A DNA stretch of 64,000 nucleotides from Diphasiastrum complanatum. Lineage: Eukaryota; Streptophyta; Lycopodiopsida; Lycopodiales; Lycopodiaceae. The notes beneath the pieces were generated by a model. It searched no databases. It worked only from the letters and a program-made list of their open reading frames with translations, and was not told the origin of the DNA. Below are positions 10,885 to 22,740 of this stretch, in pieces; positions within the stretch are counted from its first letter, which is position 1, and every line of letters starts with the position of its first letter. The stretch spans positions 50,537,325-50,601,324 of the forward strand of contig CM055106.1 of assembly GCA_029204225.1 (NCBI GenBank), read 5' to 3'. A program made the position numbers and the translations under genes.

Positions 10885-11890
10885 CTTGACAATGTATGCT
10901 TACCTTATGGAGATGAACTAATTAGTTTCTTTATAGATCATATGATCTTATCCTTGATTTTAATTGTAGTTCACTTGGGCCCTCGAATTAGTATGAATAG
11001 GATTTGCACTAGTCATTCTATAATTTTCAAATTTGATGCTTACCAGGGTCTTGGTAGGAGATGCTTAGCAATGTTGATCCATGGGAGACCTATACATAAG
11101 ATAACCTCATGTACATCAAGCCAAATTATAGTACAAGAGTAGTATCATACCACTCTTCCATTCAGCTGCTCTATTAAAACAAGAGTGCCAAAGGAACATG
11201 CGTTAATCACCATAAAGATTTCTATCTATTTGAAAGGACCTTGAATGCTCAATGGTCTCAAGAAGAATTATACCAATCGCATCCCAAGCTAGTCATACCG
11301 ACCAAAAATAGATGAATGGATTTAGTTTTGTGTAGAGATCCCAAGGAATTCATAAAGCCCATGAATTTCAACTATCACCATCAACAACTAGTTTAAATGC
11401 ATAATAGCAACCTCAACTAGCTTGGCAAACGTATATCATATAGCATCAATAGCACCATATATAGGACATGCATAACATGACTATTTAGAATCATAGTGAC
11501 CAAGGAACTTGTTTTGTAGATGTGTGCCACATGTTCCTAGACCGGTCTTGGTTGGGAACGAGCACGAGAATGTGATTCTAGGAACATTAGGAGGGATTGT
11601 GTTTCCAAGACATGGAAACACTGGACACAATTTTTTAATAGAATTAAAAGCTAAAAAAAGAAGTGAGGAAACCAAAATTCTAGAGATTTCGTTTATATAG
11701 CAGTGCCCTTGTATAAATACAATACTCATCCTCTATTTTGTTGATATAAAGTCTAGTTACAAAATACAATGTATTGTGGAGTTCTATATGTTACCCTAAT
11801 GAGGTGGTGTTTTTGTGGGGATTGTTTTGCTCCTCTGAATAATAAACAATTGTGAAACTACTTAGAACAGGAATTCTCATACTTGTCACC
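10885..11890. other. no gene recognised
   Basis: AT-rich sequence. A short open stretch at 10879-11142 has no motif. A GC-balanced patch at 11510-11610 has short frames on both strands and no recognisable product. Confidence 0.45.
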
Positions 11891-11893
11891 CAA

Positions 11894-12552
11894 GGACCAT
11901 GTAAGTATGTAGCTTTTCTTGAGATGCATAAGTAGGACTTGCAATAACCCCAAGACCTACATTGGATTTATACTACATATGGATTATCTTGTGACCCATT
12001 TAACTATGTAGATACATTTGAATGATCGACAATTGTACCTCCTCTGTAGGCCGAATACAAGCTTGAGCATAATATTAAATAAGACTCACCTAGGCATGCA
12101 TGTATGTGCTTTGTAACACCAATCTTGTGTCAGTTGTATTTTCATGTATAAACAATGTTTGCTCTGATACACCTCATTATGATAATCTTGTGACTCATCT
12201 ATAGCATCTTGATTATTAGAAAGACTATAGATTGTTGACCACTAAAATGGTTATCAAAATAGACCATGTAAGCATGTAGCTTTTCTTGAGATGTATAAGC
12301 AGGATTTGCAATTACCCCAAGACATATATTGAATCTATACTACATCTATAGCATCTTGTGACCAATCTAACTATGTAGACACATTGTACTAGCTTGAGCA
12401 TAATACTAAATAAGACTCACCTAGGCATTTATGTGCCCTGTAACACCAATTTTGTCTTAGTTATACCTCATCATGATAATCTTGTAACTTATCTATCTTG
12501 ACCATTGGCAAGACTATAGACTGTTGACTATTGAAATGGTTCATCAAAATGA
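11894..12552 (+). repeat. 367-bp tandem duplication
   Basis: Copy 1 starts at about 11894 and copy 2 at about 12261 (shared start ACCATGTAAG then TGTAGCTTTTCTTGAGATG). They share TTGCAATAACCCCAAGAC-type, CTTGAGCATAATA and AATAAGACTCACCTAGGCAT blocks in the same order. Copy 2 is shorter by several small deletions. The duplication is old, with many substitutions. Confidence 0.85.
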
Positions 12553-12559
12553 ACCAATT

Positions 12560-13940
12560 CTGAAGCTGGAGGATTGTCAAGAGAACTTAATAGCCCTTGT
12601 TAGTGCCGCCTATGCACATGCTAGTGTCTCATAAAGTTTATGCGAGTCCACTTGGAATATCTTCTGGCACACCTGCCCTTGTCTTGGTTACATCTGGAAT
12701 ACCCTGCAAACCTTCAAAATCTTGGTAATTTGTCTCTTGTGTAGATGCATGCAAATGCCGAACTCACTGAAAAAGATAGAATAACGAGATATTCATTGGG
12801 GTAAATGGCCTCTAGCAAATAAATCGTCGAGAGACAAATCCATGTGTAGTAAACTAAGACTCTTACAGACAATACAATCGACATGACATGAACACTGCTA
12901 AGTGTCTCCTCAAAGACACTAGTAAGCATCGAACTCATAAACTGTAAAATGACCAGTAGAGATCATATCTATACTAGTGTGGATGTCCATCAGCGAACCG
13001 TCGAGGAAGCTACTATTAAGGTTAGGGCTCAGGTCCCCTGACCTATTCCAAATTTTGCATGTTCTAAGAACCAGCTAAATGTACTCAAGGAGCAGTACTC
13101 AAGTACTGGGGCCATTGATAACTTACTGATACAAGGACATTTACAAGGCCAACAATAGACCAAGTACTGTCAAAATGTCCATAACTCTTGGTATATCAAT
13201 GGCTAGCCATGCTTGTGGCTGTCATCCATCATTGTCTTCATGTGGTATTCTTAGTCCAGTCAACTCGCATGTCATTCCTTCATATGCAACTGTTTTTCTT
13301 GGTACGTTCTAGCAAAGTCCTTTTGTTGGCATGTGGTAGCAAATGTGATATGGCACACCTTGGCAGAGTCCTATTGTTCTTAGTTCCTTGTCCATTGATA
13401 TAGTGTATGCTGTATAGGCAGCATTATTGTATCCATTTGTGAAGGACCAAAATTGCAGTTTTTATTTTGCCTCGGTACCTTCAAAATTTAGGCATGATCT
13501 TGTGGTAACATTTTTATGACAGCCTCTATCTGTACCATTCATATTGATCCCTCCATTTGGCATTGTACATATTTGCTTGCAGCAGGGTTGTTATCGCAAA
13601 TATTTACGTATGAATTCATCATGATGTCTTCATATGACTTTTTTGGTTCATCCATAGAATACGAAGCTGTAAAAAATTCATGCATACAACTTTACCTTGA
13701 CAGAATCTTTATCGATCAAATGTTATGCTCAGTAGCCAGAAGAGCCAAATTGTATGATGCTTTTTGTCCTTTTTTGTTTATCATTAAAAAAAGTGCAAGT
13801 TTTGAAGTGTCTTGGTCTTACTGTTCTTCTCAAGGTAAATCCTGGATGTCATTTTCCTTGTCAATCACTAAAGAGTTCGCTGAATTGAAGTTCGCAGGAG
13901 CCAGTCAATATCTCTCTTCAGTAACAACCCACATACCATA
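12560..13940. other. no gene recognised
   Basis: Contains an open stretch at 13516-13941 (141 codons) with no motif I recognise; composition gives no support for coding. Otherwise featureless AT-rich DNA. Confidence 0.45.
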
Positions 13941-13944
13941 GTTG

Positions 13945-14275
13945 CCCAGAAACGCGTTTCTGGAGAAAAACGTTTCTAGAAACGCATTCCTGGATCCAGA
14001 ATCACTGGAGAAAAATCAGAAACAGGTCTTTAAAATTTCATAGGAATTGACAGAATTCAACAAGGATTGCTGCACCTAAACTGGACCACACTGTAACTGA
14101 AACACTCGGCAACCTACATAAATGCAATGCCCTTGAGTAGAGCTTTAATTTGATACCCATATTGCCCACAAAAATAAAAAAAAAATTAAAATTTAAAAAA
14201 AAAAACGTTTCTGAGAAACGCATTCCCAAACCAGAAACGCATTTCTGAATGTGTTTCTAGAAACACTGTGCATCT
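13945..14275. mobile_element. possible foldback/MITE-like element with AAACG(C)TTTCT termini
   Basis: Clusters of GTTTCTAGAAAC and AGAAACGCATTTCT-type palindromes flank a 190-bp core: 13948-14000 on the left, 14205-14270 on the right. Both clusters contain the same motif in both orientations. No target-site duplication was resolved. Confidence 0.4.
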
Positions 14276-14641
14276 ATGCCACATACCTTGTTTCATTATT
14301 GCTAATATGTTGATTGTTAGTAGGGTGATGGAAATCTACAGTACCTGAAGTTGTAGTTTATTTGGGATCTACTTTTGCAGTTCTTATTTGCAAGCTTTTG
14401 CTGGATTGTTATTCAAGGTGCTATGCCGTTAGCGCTCTTCTTTGTAAGTTGTTCTTGCACAAGCTCTGCTGTAAAAAAGACTTTCAGAATGAAGAAGTTT
14501 TCATCGTATAGCTTAGTAGCACCACTTTTGGCTGTAGTTTAATGCATAGAAACCTGTCCAGGTTTTTGAGGACAGAACCTATTGTACATTCTGGGACGCA
14601 CTGGTACAATACTTTAAAAATATATATATAATACCCAAGAA

Positions 14642-14682
14642 AAAACCAGAAACGAACTGTTAATTCGTTTCTGGTTTTTTGA
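14642..14682. repeat. 17-bp perfect hairpin
   Basis: Arms AAAAAACCAGAAACGAA and TTCGTTTCTGGTTTTTT are exact complements around a 7-bp loop. The CAGAAACG motif is shared with the element at 13.95-14.28 kb. GACCTGGTACAGC follows directly and recurs in the loop of the next, larger hairpin. Confidence 0.85.
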
Positions 14683-14779
14683 CCTGGTACAGCCGTGCCA
14701 ACAAGGAGTGGGGGACTGATCCGGGATACTGCTACGATGGGGAAATCTTCCACTACTGATGAGCTATGCCATGCTTATG

Positions 14780-14912
14780 GGTACAATAACAAAACAAACA
14801 AGAGAGCATAATGTTTGTGTGTTTTTGGTCCCCTGACCTGGTACAGCTGCACCTACAAGGGGACCAAAAACACACAAACATTATGCTCTCTTGTTTGTTT
14901 TGTTATTGTACC
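14780..14912. repeat. long perfect hairpin, 55-bp arms, 23-bp loop
   Basis: The left arm 14780-14834 (starting GGTACAATAACAAAACAAAC) is, by my base-by-base reading, an exact reverse complement of the right arm 14858-14912. The loop 14835-14857 is GACCTGGTACAGCTGCACC plus TACA. A transcript from either strand would form a 55-bp duplex. It could be a recent inverted duplication, a MITE, or a small-RNA precursor. Confidence 0.9.
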
Positions 14913-14914
14913 AG

Positions 14915-16300
14915 CACCACTCCCTATCCCTAACATTTGTAGAATAATAAAAAAGAATTAGCCAACTTTTTTTAGTACATACTGAAAGAAATTTTTTCCT
15001 CTTCTGGAATGATGATCTAGACCATGTTCCATTCCAGAACAGGAAACTGAAATTTAATGGTATGAAGCAATCCAAGGATCTCTTTTATAGCCACAAGGTC
15101 TTATTATCATTTTTTATCTTGATGTGCCTGCACCTACTCTTGGGCTCTGATGAAGGGAGTAGGGATGTCGTAGCATTTGGTCCGTGTTATTTATGACACA
15201 GTTGGCAGACACCATAAGGTTGAAGATTGCACATCTTGTTTGTCAGGTTGGGTATTACGCTAGAGTCTAAACATAACTTTTACATAAATTTTTCTTGCAT
15301 CCAGATTTCTCGATAGAGACCTCTGTGTTGCCGTAACATTCATGGATAATGTATGCACATGAAATTTAGCTCCTTAGTTTCTGCTCTGGCTTTAAAATCA
15401 GCCGTTTTGTTGCCAGGAGGGAATCGAGCGCAGCAATTTATATTATGGCATTTATTGTTGAAGGAATGGCTGTCGCAATAGATCTCAAATAAACTTCTGT
15501 GCAATAATTGTTGTTGAAATAGATTTTTCAATTACGCTTTAGGATCATAGTTTATTTGGGATCTATCTCAACAAACATGGCAACCATTGCTGAAGGAAAG
15601 CTTTAACTATTGTTCTGAACTACTGATTGCCAATCAACTGTTGCATAAACATGCTGCTCCTATACAAAACCCCAACTCAGTAAACCTCTCGGGCTGCAGG
15701 TTGGAGCTGTAAATCTACTAGGAGCATTGCTCATGCTCAGGGCTTTGCAACAATTCAAAGAGTATGAATCTGGAAGCTAATAGAGACCAGTTATTGATGA
15801 AGGCAACTTCCAGTGACTGTCAACTGGAAATCAGTGCAGACGCCGGCTGCAATGCAATAATTGAAAGTATCTTCGACATCCTTACAGAAGGCCAGCTACA
15901 CCAGAATGGACTTCTCTCCCTTTTTGGCTCAGCTGTTTGAGGGTCAAAGTTGCAAACCAGAGTCACAACTAATTCAAATGGTTTCCAAAAATATCAATCC
16001 TATGTGAAAGTTTATGTTGCTTGTAACCCAAATCTGACGCTTTTTTCAGATATTTTCCCAAATATAGCATTAAATGCTATATTTTTTGGAAGGCATGGAA
16101 TGTGTAAGAGATAAGATTGAAGTCGCTTATTCAAAAAAAAAAATACGAATACTACTCTGCTCCTTTGCTCGATTCTATTTTTTCTTTTTTAAATGAGAAT
16201 TTGAATCTCGATTCAAATCCACAAGATTCAAGCCCTAGTCATGATAATGTTACCACCCATGACGCACACCAATAGCAAGAAAGCAGGTATGAATTTTTTA
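14915..16300. other. no gene recognised
   Basis: No coding, LTR or RNA signal. A GTTTATTTGGGATCTA block near 15550 also occurs near 14357, so parts of this stretch are locally duplicated. Confidence 0.45.
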
Positions 16301-16307
16301 GGAGATG

Positions 16308-16311
16308 AAAG

Positions 16312-16358
<47 letters not shown>
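16308..16358 (+). repeat. (GA)n microsatellite
   Basis: About 22 GA units directly abutting the direct repeat that follows. Confidence 0.95.
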
Positions 16359-16361
<3 letters not shown>

Positions 16362-16614
16362 AAACATTTTACATAGTCCCCTCGACAAAGCAAGATCAAA
16401 CCTTTTGAACCCTTTATTTTATAGCATAACAAGTTATAAAAAGCTGCATGAAATCTTACAACACAAAGTACAATAAAATGAGGCAAGTTTTAAGACACTG
16501 AGCTGTTACCTGCCACCATCCCACAACACAAAATCACGCGAGTTACTATGTGAGGAAGACAAGTGTCGTAACTGAGCATAAGTTTTTATCTATGTCTGAA
16601 ACAAGACTCACTAC
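16358..16614 (+). repeat. direct repeat copy 1 (~257 bp)
   Basis: Aligns along its length with 17459-17715. Shared blocks include ACATAGTCCC, TTTATAGCATAACA, GTTACCTGCCACCATCCCAC and GTGAGGAAGACA, in the same order. The copies flank a minus-strand broken reading frame. They could be LTR-like ends or a local duplication. Confidence 0.8.
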
Positions 16615-17345
16615 ATGACAAATTGGATAGCAAAATACAACATTTAGTCCAATCTCGTATATTTTCAGCATTGCCAAGGTGTGCAAGCAGTTTGGCAGTA
16701 GGGTTAAGGGAAAGTTCAGTAAGAGCAATCCAGGGTTCCATAGAAATAAGTGCCAAAAAATTCATAGAAGGGAGGCTCCAAAGCTTATAGGCAGATTTAA
16801 ACTCAATAGTACGATTAGGTACCAAACGTACTTGGCAACTTTTGGATTGGCAGAATTCAAAGGTAGACTGATTGTCTACTTCACAGATTTCTTGAGAGAA
16901 AGATTTCAACTAGAAAGCACTATCTTCATCAAGGTCTTCGGTAAAGATCAAGGGATGAGGTGATGTAGGAGGCTCAGTAAGGGTAGGGGTATCAACAGAA
17001 AGGTCACCTTTTTTTTTTTCTTCCAAATAAACAAATATCTTCCGAATATGTAAATTGCAAAATGTTTTTTCGACAGCAATACGTTCAACATAGTTAGAGA
17101 GATCCATATAGATTTTTTCAACCATGCTTTCCTTTTTTTAAACAATAGTAGTCATCAAGTCAACAAGACAAAAGATTTTATCATCAGGTCCAGTAGCATC
17201 ACAAGTAGCTTTATCATAAAAAGTGATAAATTTGTGAACATCAATAGTGTTTTTCATGCAACATATGACAGTCTGAACAAAAGGGTTAGGAGGAAGGAGG
17301 AGCTCCCCATAACCAAGAGCAACAACATCATGGAACTATCATGTG
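16586..17345 (-). pseudogene. broken minus-strand reading frame of unknown family
   Basis: One minus-strand frame runs from about 17345 to 16586 (about 250 codons) with only two stops, near 17137 and 16912. It includes charged, protein-like stretches (HKFITFYDKATCDATGPDDK; MVEKIYMDLSNYVERIAVEK; LSVDTPTLTEPPTSPHP). A start-like MPTRLSFGRGSTKLVPLL lies upstream at 17439 in another frame. I recognise no family. The frame ends inside direct repeat copy 1, and copy 2 lies just upstream. It may be a captured gene, a non-autonomous element protein, or a host pseudogene. Confidence 0.45.
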
Positions 17346-17458
17346 GACTACATTATTAAACAAGCCTTGTTAGTCATAAAATACAAGTAAAGGTACAAGT
17401 TTGGTACTACCCCGGCCAAAAGATAGTCGGGTTGGCATCTTAAAAAGATGCTGTGAGA

Positions 17459-17715
17459 GAGTAACAGAACATCACATAGTCCCTCTTGACAAGTCAAGAC
17501 CAAACCCTTTGAACCCTTCAATTTATAGCATAACAGGTTAAAATATAGCTATATAAAGTCTTACAGTACAGAGTACCAAAAAGTAAAGCAAGTTTTAGAA
17601 CACCCAAATGTTACCTGCCACCATCCCACAAAACAAAACCACACGAGTTAGTAAAGTGAGGAAGACATATATCATAGCTGAGCATCGGTTGTCATTCATG
17701 TCCAAAACAAGATTC
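17459..17715 (+). repeat. direct repeat copy 2 (~257 bp)
   Basis: Partner of 16358-16614, roughly 80% similar by eye. Divergence begins right after CACTAC at the right edge of both copies. It sits upstream of the minus-strand frame. Confidence 0.8.
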
Positions 17716-17724
17716 ACTACTTTA

Positions 17725-18285
17725 TCAACTTGATTGCAATTACAAATGCTACGTCCACCTGCCCTTTAACAAAACCGTATTAGGACATGCCATATTGATC
17801 AGTATAAGAACAAAAAAGAATGTATTCAATTCACATAAAAGTATATACACGTAAGAAGCTATCTTGTAATACACAAGTGAAAAGAGTCATGACTTTGATC
17901 GTAGTGCTACGTACAAGGGCAGATCCGTGCCATACTAGCTCCAAGGACATCCTATGCAAAACATTTGGGAGTTTGAGCACCTTATGGCTTGGGCAAATCC
18001 ATGTCATTCAAGCACATCAAAATCAAACTATGCAAACATCCCTAGCTTACTCATACAAGTTGCACTTTCATTTACAAAATTCCGATCTTTGCAAAAGATA
18101 AAAAAGACCAAACTTACTAAAATTTGTAGAATGGAACGATAAGCACTTTTTCGGTAGATAACTTCAAAAACAGTTTACGTAAAATATGACGTACCAACGT
18201 CTTAATAAACTTGTACTGGAGTGTTGGGTAATACTACCTTCCGTATAGCTTCATAGAACTTTATATCTGAATGTGAAGTGAAGTA
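17725..18285. other. no feature recognised
   Basis: AT-rich, with short frames only and no motif. Confidence 0.45.
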
Positions 18286-18290
18286 ATTTC

Positions 18291-20093
18291 TTACGACAAA
18301 CCTTTTGGTGCAAGAAGGATTGAAGTTGCAGGTGACAAACGCAAGGAGAAGGATGTACTGTGGGATACATTCTCACTAGGAAACCGATCACCTGACAAGA
18401 AGCTCCCTAAGTGGTTTGAGAAATTGTTGGAGAGCCGCGACATGGATGACTTTCCAGGATCATCTAGCCAAGGAGAGCTACAAAGATCAACAAGAGAGAA
18501 GACACAACCTGAAAGGTATGAAGCAAATTATGCTCTCTTATCTAGCATTATTCAAAGCAAAGAACCTGCGACTTATGGTGAAGCGAAGGATGATGACATT
18601 TGGGTCAAGGCCATGGGAGAGAAGATGGAGTCAATTGCTAATCATAGCACATGAGACTTAGTAGAACCATCAGTTGGCAAGAAACCCATTGGTTGCAAAT
18701 GGGTATACAGGACTAAGTACCATGCAGATGGAAGTATAGCAAAGCACAAGGCAAGATTGGTGATCAAAGGGTATGCACAAAGTAAAGGCATTGACTATGA
18801 GGAGACCTTTGCGCCGGTTTGTAGGTGGAATACTCTACGTCTACTTGTTGCTTTAGCTTCACATTTTGGTTGGCCTTTGAATCAGATGGATGTGAAATCT
18901 ACTTTTCTAAATGACGAGTTAGAAGAAGAACTGTTCATGGATCAACCCGAAGGCTTTGTAGCAAAGGGACAAGAAAATAAAGTATGTCACTTGAAGAAAG
19001 CGCTTTATGGTCTTAAACAGGCACCATGTGCGTGGTATAGCAGGATTGATGCCTAATTTTGTTCAAAGGGGATGGTGAGAACACATTTTGATCCAAATCT
19101 ATATGTCTTATGCTTTGATGGAAAGTTTGCTTTGATTGCTCTTTACGTTGATGACTTGATTATTACGGAAAATAATCAAGAGATGATAGACATGATCAAG
19201 AAAGACCTCATGGAACAATTCGAGATGACAGATCTCAGCTTGATGCATTATCGCCTTGGAGTAGAGGTGTGGCAAAAAGGACATAAAGTGGGTTTAACAC
19301 AGGTGAAGTATGTCAAAGAGTTGCTGCACATGTTTAGGTTGCAGGATTGCAAACCAGTGAATACTCCTATTGAACCACGTAAAAGGATTTCTAAGCTTGA
19401 TGAGTCACAGTCATTTGATACTACACTGTATAGACAGTTAGTAGGGAGCTTGATTTATCTTACCACAACTAGACCAGATATATGCTATGCTGTTGGCATT
19501 GTAAGTCAGTTTATGGCAGCACCTACGAAAACGATTGGAAAGTAGCTAAACGCATTTTGCGTTATGTGAAAGGCACTTCAGATTATGGCTTGATTTACAA
19601 GAAGCATGATGGTTTACCTAAGTTGTGTGGCTATGTGGATGTGGATTGGGGAGGTGACTATGATGATCATAGATCCACTACAGGGTATGTATTCCAGTTT
19701 TGTGGTAGTTTCTTTTCCTGGTCTAGTAAGAAGCAAAGTACAATTGCTCTATCCACCACAGAAGCAGAGTATAAGGCAATGTGTAGTGCAGCACATGAAG
19801 CTATATGGTTGAGACAAATCTTGGAAGAAGTTGGCATGAGGCAGAAAAATCCCACGACTTTACATAGCGACAGTCAGAGTGGCATTCAGCTAGCAAAGAA
19901 TCCGGTGTTCCATGCGAGAACTAAACACATTGAGATTCAGTATCACTTTATACGTGAGAGGCTGTTGAGTCGTGAAATTCATGTTGTTCATTGTAGCACA
20001 GAAGAACAACTAGCTGATATTTTCACTAAGCCACTTGTTGGTGAAAAGTTTGATAAGTTTAGATCAAAGCTTTCTATACTTAAAGTTTGTTAA
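18291..20093 (+). pseudogene. Ty1/copia reverse transcriptase-RNase H
   Basis: Copia pol 3' half. RT begins around 18590 (DDIWVKAMGEKMES), with [20 protein letters not shown] at about 18750-18808, QMDVKSTFL at about 18886, [14 protein letters not shown] near 19000 and catalytic YVDDLII near 19146. RNase H has TTEAEYKAM near 19758 and the HSDSQSGIQLAKNP block near 19866, ending ADIFTKPL. Two premature stops (18652, 19054) and one frameshift near 19540 kill it. Protease and integrase are absent upstream, so this is a 5'-truncated element. Confidence 0.92.
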
Positions 20094-20139
20094 CTTTAAA
20101 GCTATGTATATGACTGTATATAAAAAAGTAGACTCTACT

Positions 20140-20480
20140 TTAAGGGAGAGAGTTAGAATTAAAGTAGAATCACTGTGCTACTATAATGTGGGTCATATCA
20201 ATGGATAAGGATCAGTTGGCCTCGCCACAAGGCAAGTCGACGGGACACGCATCCCGCCAATGGCAACCTGGGTCATGCATGAGTTGCCTGAGTGAACAAC
20301 TATATGTATAGTATAATTTCATTTTGAGAAGTATAGTTGCTATGTGAGCTTGCAGTGGAGAGTGTTTTTTGTCTGTGTTATTGTGTAGCATGATCTGTGT
20401 TCCTGTGCAAAGCAAATTCTAAGTCTCATGACATTGTGAGATTTATTTTGGGCTTTGGTTCACACCAAATCTTTATTAGG
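20140..20480 (+). repeat. polypurine tract and probable 3' LTR of the copia element
   Basis: TTTAAGGGAGAGAG (20139-20152) after the RNase H stop is a classic polypurine tract. The LTR should start at AGTTAGAATTAAAG (20151), a mutated TGTTAG. The sequence to about 20480 has no coding capacity; the 3' border is not defined. Confidence 0.6.
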
Positions 20481-20783
20481 TAATATTGAACCTTCTCCAA
20501 GAATTCCAGATGCGTCATGTTGAAATCAATATTGTGAGAAAAAAGCTCTTATTTGTTTCTAACAACCATTTTGACGTTGTCCAAGAAATAAACTTTGAAT
20601 CCCATGATCCACCCAACATCGCGACACGATAGTAAAGTCTCGCTATTGGTAGTTGATCTTGAAAGTTTGGTCATGAAAAAAATTGGCAAGAGCTTCGCTA
20701 GCACAAGTGAGAAATGAAATCAAAATCAACCCTTTTATAGGCTTATTTGGAGGGTCTATTAGACAAAGTACTAGTTTGGCTCA

Positions 20784-20999
20784 TGTGAAGAATTTGGGAT
20801 CAATCAAGATCCAAATCCATAACTTGATCTTTGGTTAGGAATAGATCAACTCTACCAATCTTGCCAATGTAAAACAATCAATATCTACTTAATGAAAGAG
20901 ATGCAAACTCACTAAGAACCTGATCAAACATCAAACATAAGATATGATGAAGTTGTTGTCTGTACAAAAATAGTAAGCTAATGTATTTCGCACGTGTGG
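20784..20999 (-). repeat. copia family A LTR fragment (antisense)
   Basis: Closely matches 30235-30440: shared GGGATCAATCAAGATCC-type start, CCTGATCAAACATCAAA and TTGATGAAGTTG blocks. It is the R/U5 end of the LTR, cut off at 21000 where family C sequence starts. The bases just left (TTGGCTCA) are a decayed primer-site complement. Confidence 0.75.
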
Positions 21000-21565
21000 T
21001 GTTGGATTTCAATGCTCAACTTAAAAAAAAAAATCCACTAAGTAATGAGCATCCTGAAAAACCTGCCGAAGTGTAACTTCGCATTGTTTGGATCTTTGCA
21101 TTTTTTGCACTTTGCGATTATTGCACCTTCGGGATATTTGCACTTTGGGTTTGTCAAAATATGACTCATTCGACTCCGAAAAATCCGAAGTCCGCAACTT
21201 CAACTTCTCCATGTATATACTCAACTTACTCCATCAACTCAACATCGACATCGACTCACCCGACCTACTTGGCATCGACATCCACTCACTCAACTTACTT
21301 CATCATCAAACGACTTCATCGACTTACCCGACGTCATCAACTTTTCATCAACAATCAACTAACTCAACTTCGTCGACTTCCTCATCAGAGAAAAATTGAT
21401 CCATGCACTATCAGACGACGTTACTGACAGTCCGCCTAAACTTGCACATATATTTAGAGTCTGTAAGATGGCCATCTAATGCATAATGACTACATCACGT
21501 TCATCCATGCATAACAGTTGTATCACGTTCACTTGACAACTACATCACATTGAATAGTTAGACGT
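21000..21565 (+). repeat. copia-type family C LTR fragment (sense)
   Basis: Begins TGTTGGATTTC. Bases 21396-21565 are the inverted counterpart of 23115-23290 (shared CCATGCACTATCAG, TTGCACATATATTTAG, TGACAACTACATCACATT). At 21210-21380 there is a degenerate CAACTCAACATCGAC-type repeat. The LTR is broken at 21565, where copia integrase sequence starts. Confidence 0.65.
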
Positions 21566-22298
21566 ACTAATGGGCGGGGGAGAAATTCATCTTTATCGAA
21601 TTCAAGGACTTCTGTAAGGCCAATGGAATACATCAGCAATACACAACCAGCTACTTACCTCAGTCCAATGATGTAGCTGAAAGGAAGAATCAAACACTCA
21701 TAAAAAGTTCCAAGAGCATGTTGGCCCATGCCTCTTTTCCAAAGAATTTTTGGGCAGAAGATGTTACTACAACTGTCTATCTACAAAACCAATCCATCAC
21801 CAAGGCCCTGAATGACAAAACACCTTATGAGGTGTGGACACAATCGAAGCCATCACTCAAGCATATTCGAGTGTTTGGATGCATGGCTTACTCTTAGATC
21901 TCTGAAGATCTAAGAAAGAAACTGGACGACACCAGCAGAAAGTTGATCTTCATCGGCTATTCCCCAGATCACAAGGCATACAAGCTCTACAACATGGACA
22001 CTCGAAAATCGTTCACCAGTAGAGATGTCATTTTTGTGGAAGACCAATTTTTCGACCACAAGGGAGAAGCTCCATCGACTTCTAATCCCAGAATCGACAA
22101 CCTCAAATTCAAAACTGAATACCGACTCTGACAATGAGTCAGACCCTCGACAAGTCAAATCACATTAGGAAACCGAAGTTCAATTCAGAAGATCGAACCG
22201 GACTAGAACCTTGGAAAGGAGGTCTATACTTAGGATGGATATCATTCTAAAGTTGGATCAAAGTTCTATGGTTAAGCTAAAACTAGTTCAAGAGGGAG
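21566..22298 (+). pseudogene. copia integrase C-terminal region and pol end (family A)
   Basis: Reads as copia integrase core end, SYLPQSNDVAERKNQTLIKS (which holds the catalytic E), then KTPYEVWTQSKPSLKHIRVFG and LIFIGYSPDHKAYKLYN. A stop at 21896 breaks it. RT and nearly all RNase H are missing: after about 22130 the sequence reaches only the last residues before the LTR (SMVKLKLVQEGV). This is therefore an internally deleted sense copy of family A. Confidence 0.85.
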
Positions 22299-22720
22299 TG
22301 TGAGAAATTTCAACTAGTTTAGTTAATATTGGTCATAGTTTGATAAATTGCCAAATACACAATTGAGGCCAATTTTCATATTAGACTTAGAGGTTGACTT
22401 TTCAAAGTTATCTTAGTCTAAAAGCATTTGAATAAACACTTTTGGAAAGTGTAGTACACGAGTTTTTGGTAGGTTCAATTTGAGTAGTAGAGACATTTAA
22501 TCTAGTCACAATAATAGTAAGGTTTTTCATTATAGAGAGAAACCAAAGTTATAAAAGGATGTAACTCGTGGGAAGAGAGCTCTCTCTCTTATCTCATTTC
22601 ATGCTTATACGTGGTTCTCTTGGGTTCATCTATCCATTGGTGCCCTATATTGGTGATGTCTTGCAATCTTGTGTGTAGAATGTTTATTTTATACTATTTT
22701 TGGATCAACATGTCGAAAAA
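22299..22720 (+). repeat. copia family A 3' LTR (sense, 3' truncated)
   Basis: Starts TGTGAGAAATTTCAAC right after the purine tract AAGAGGGAG. Matches 38278-38720 in the same orientation and 30440-30828 in reverse. Contains the TATA region AGTTATAAAAGGATG (about 22549) followed by ACTCGTGGG and a CT-rich run. It is cut off before U5. Confidence 0.85.
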
Positions 22721-22740
22721 TGGTAGGTTATAAGAGATGA

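Noticed and set aside
13516-13941. 141-aa hypothetical protein
   Set aside because: Open by chance length for AT-rich DNA; no motif, no repeat support, no partner exon.
16298-16486. Small Ser-Leu repeat protein on the minus strand
   Set aside because: Translation of a GA microsatellite on the opposite strand.
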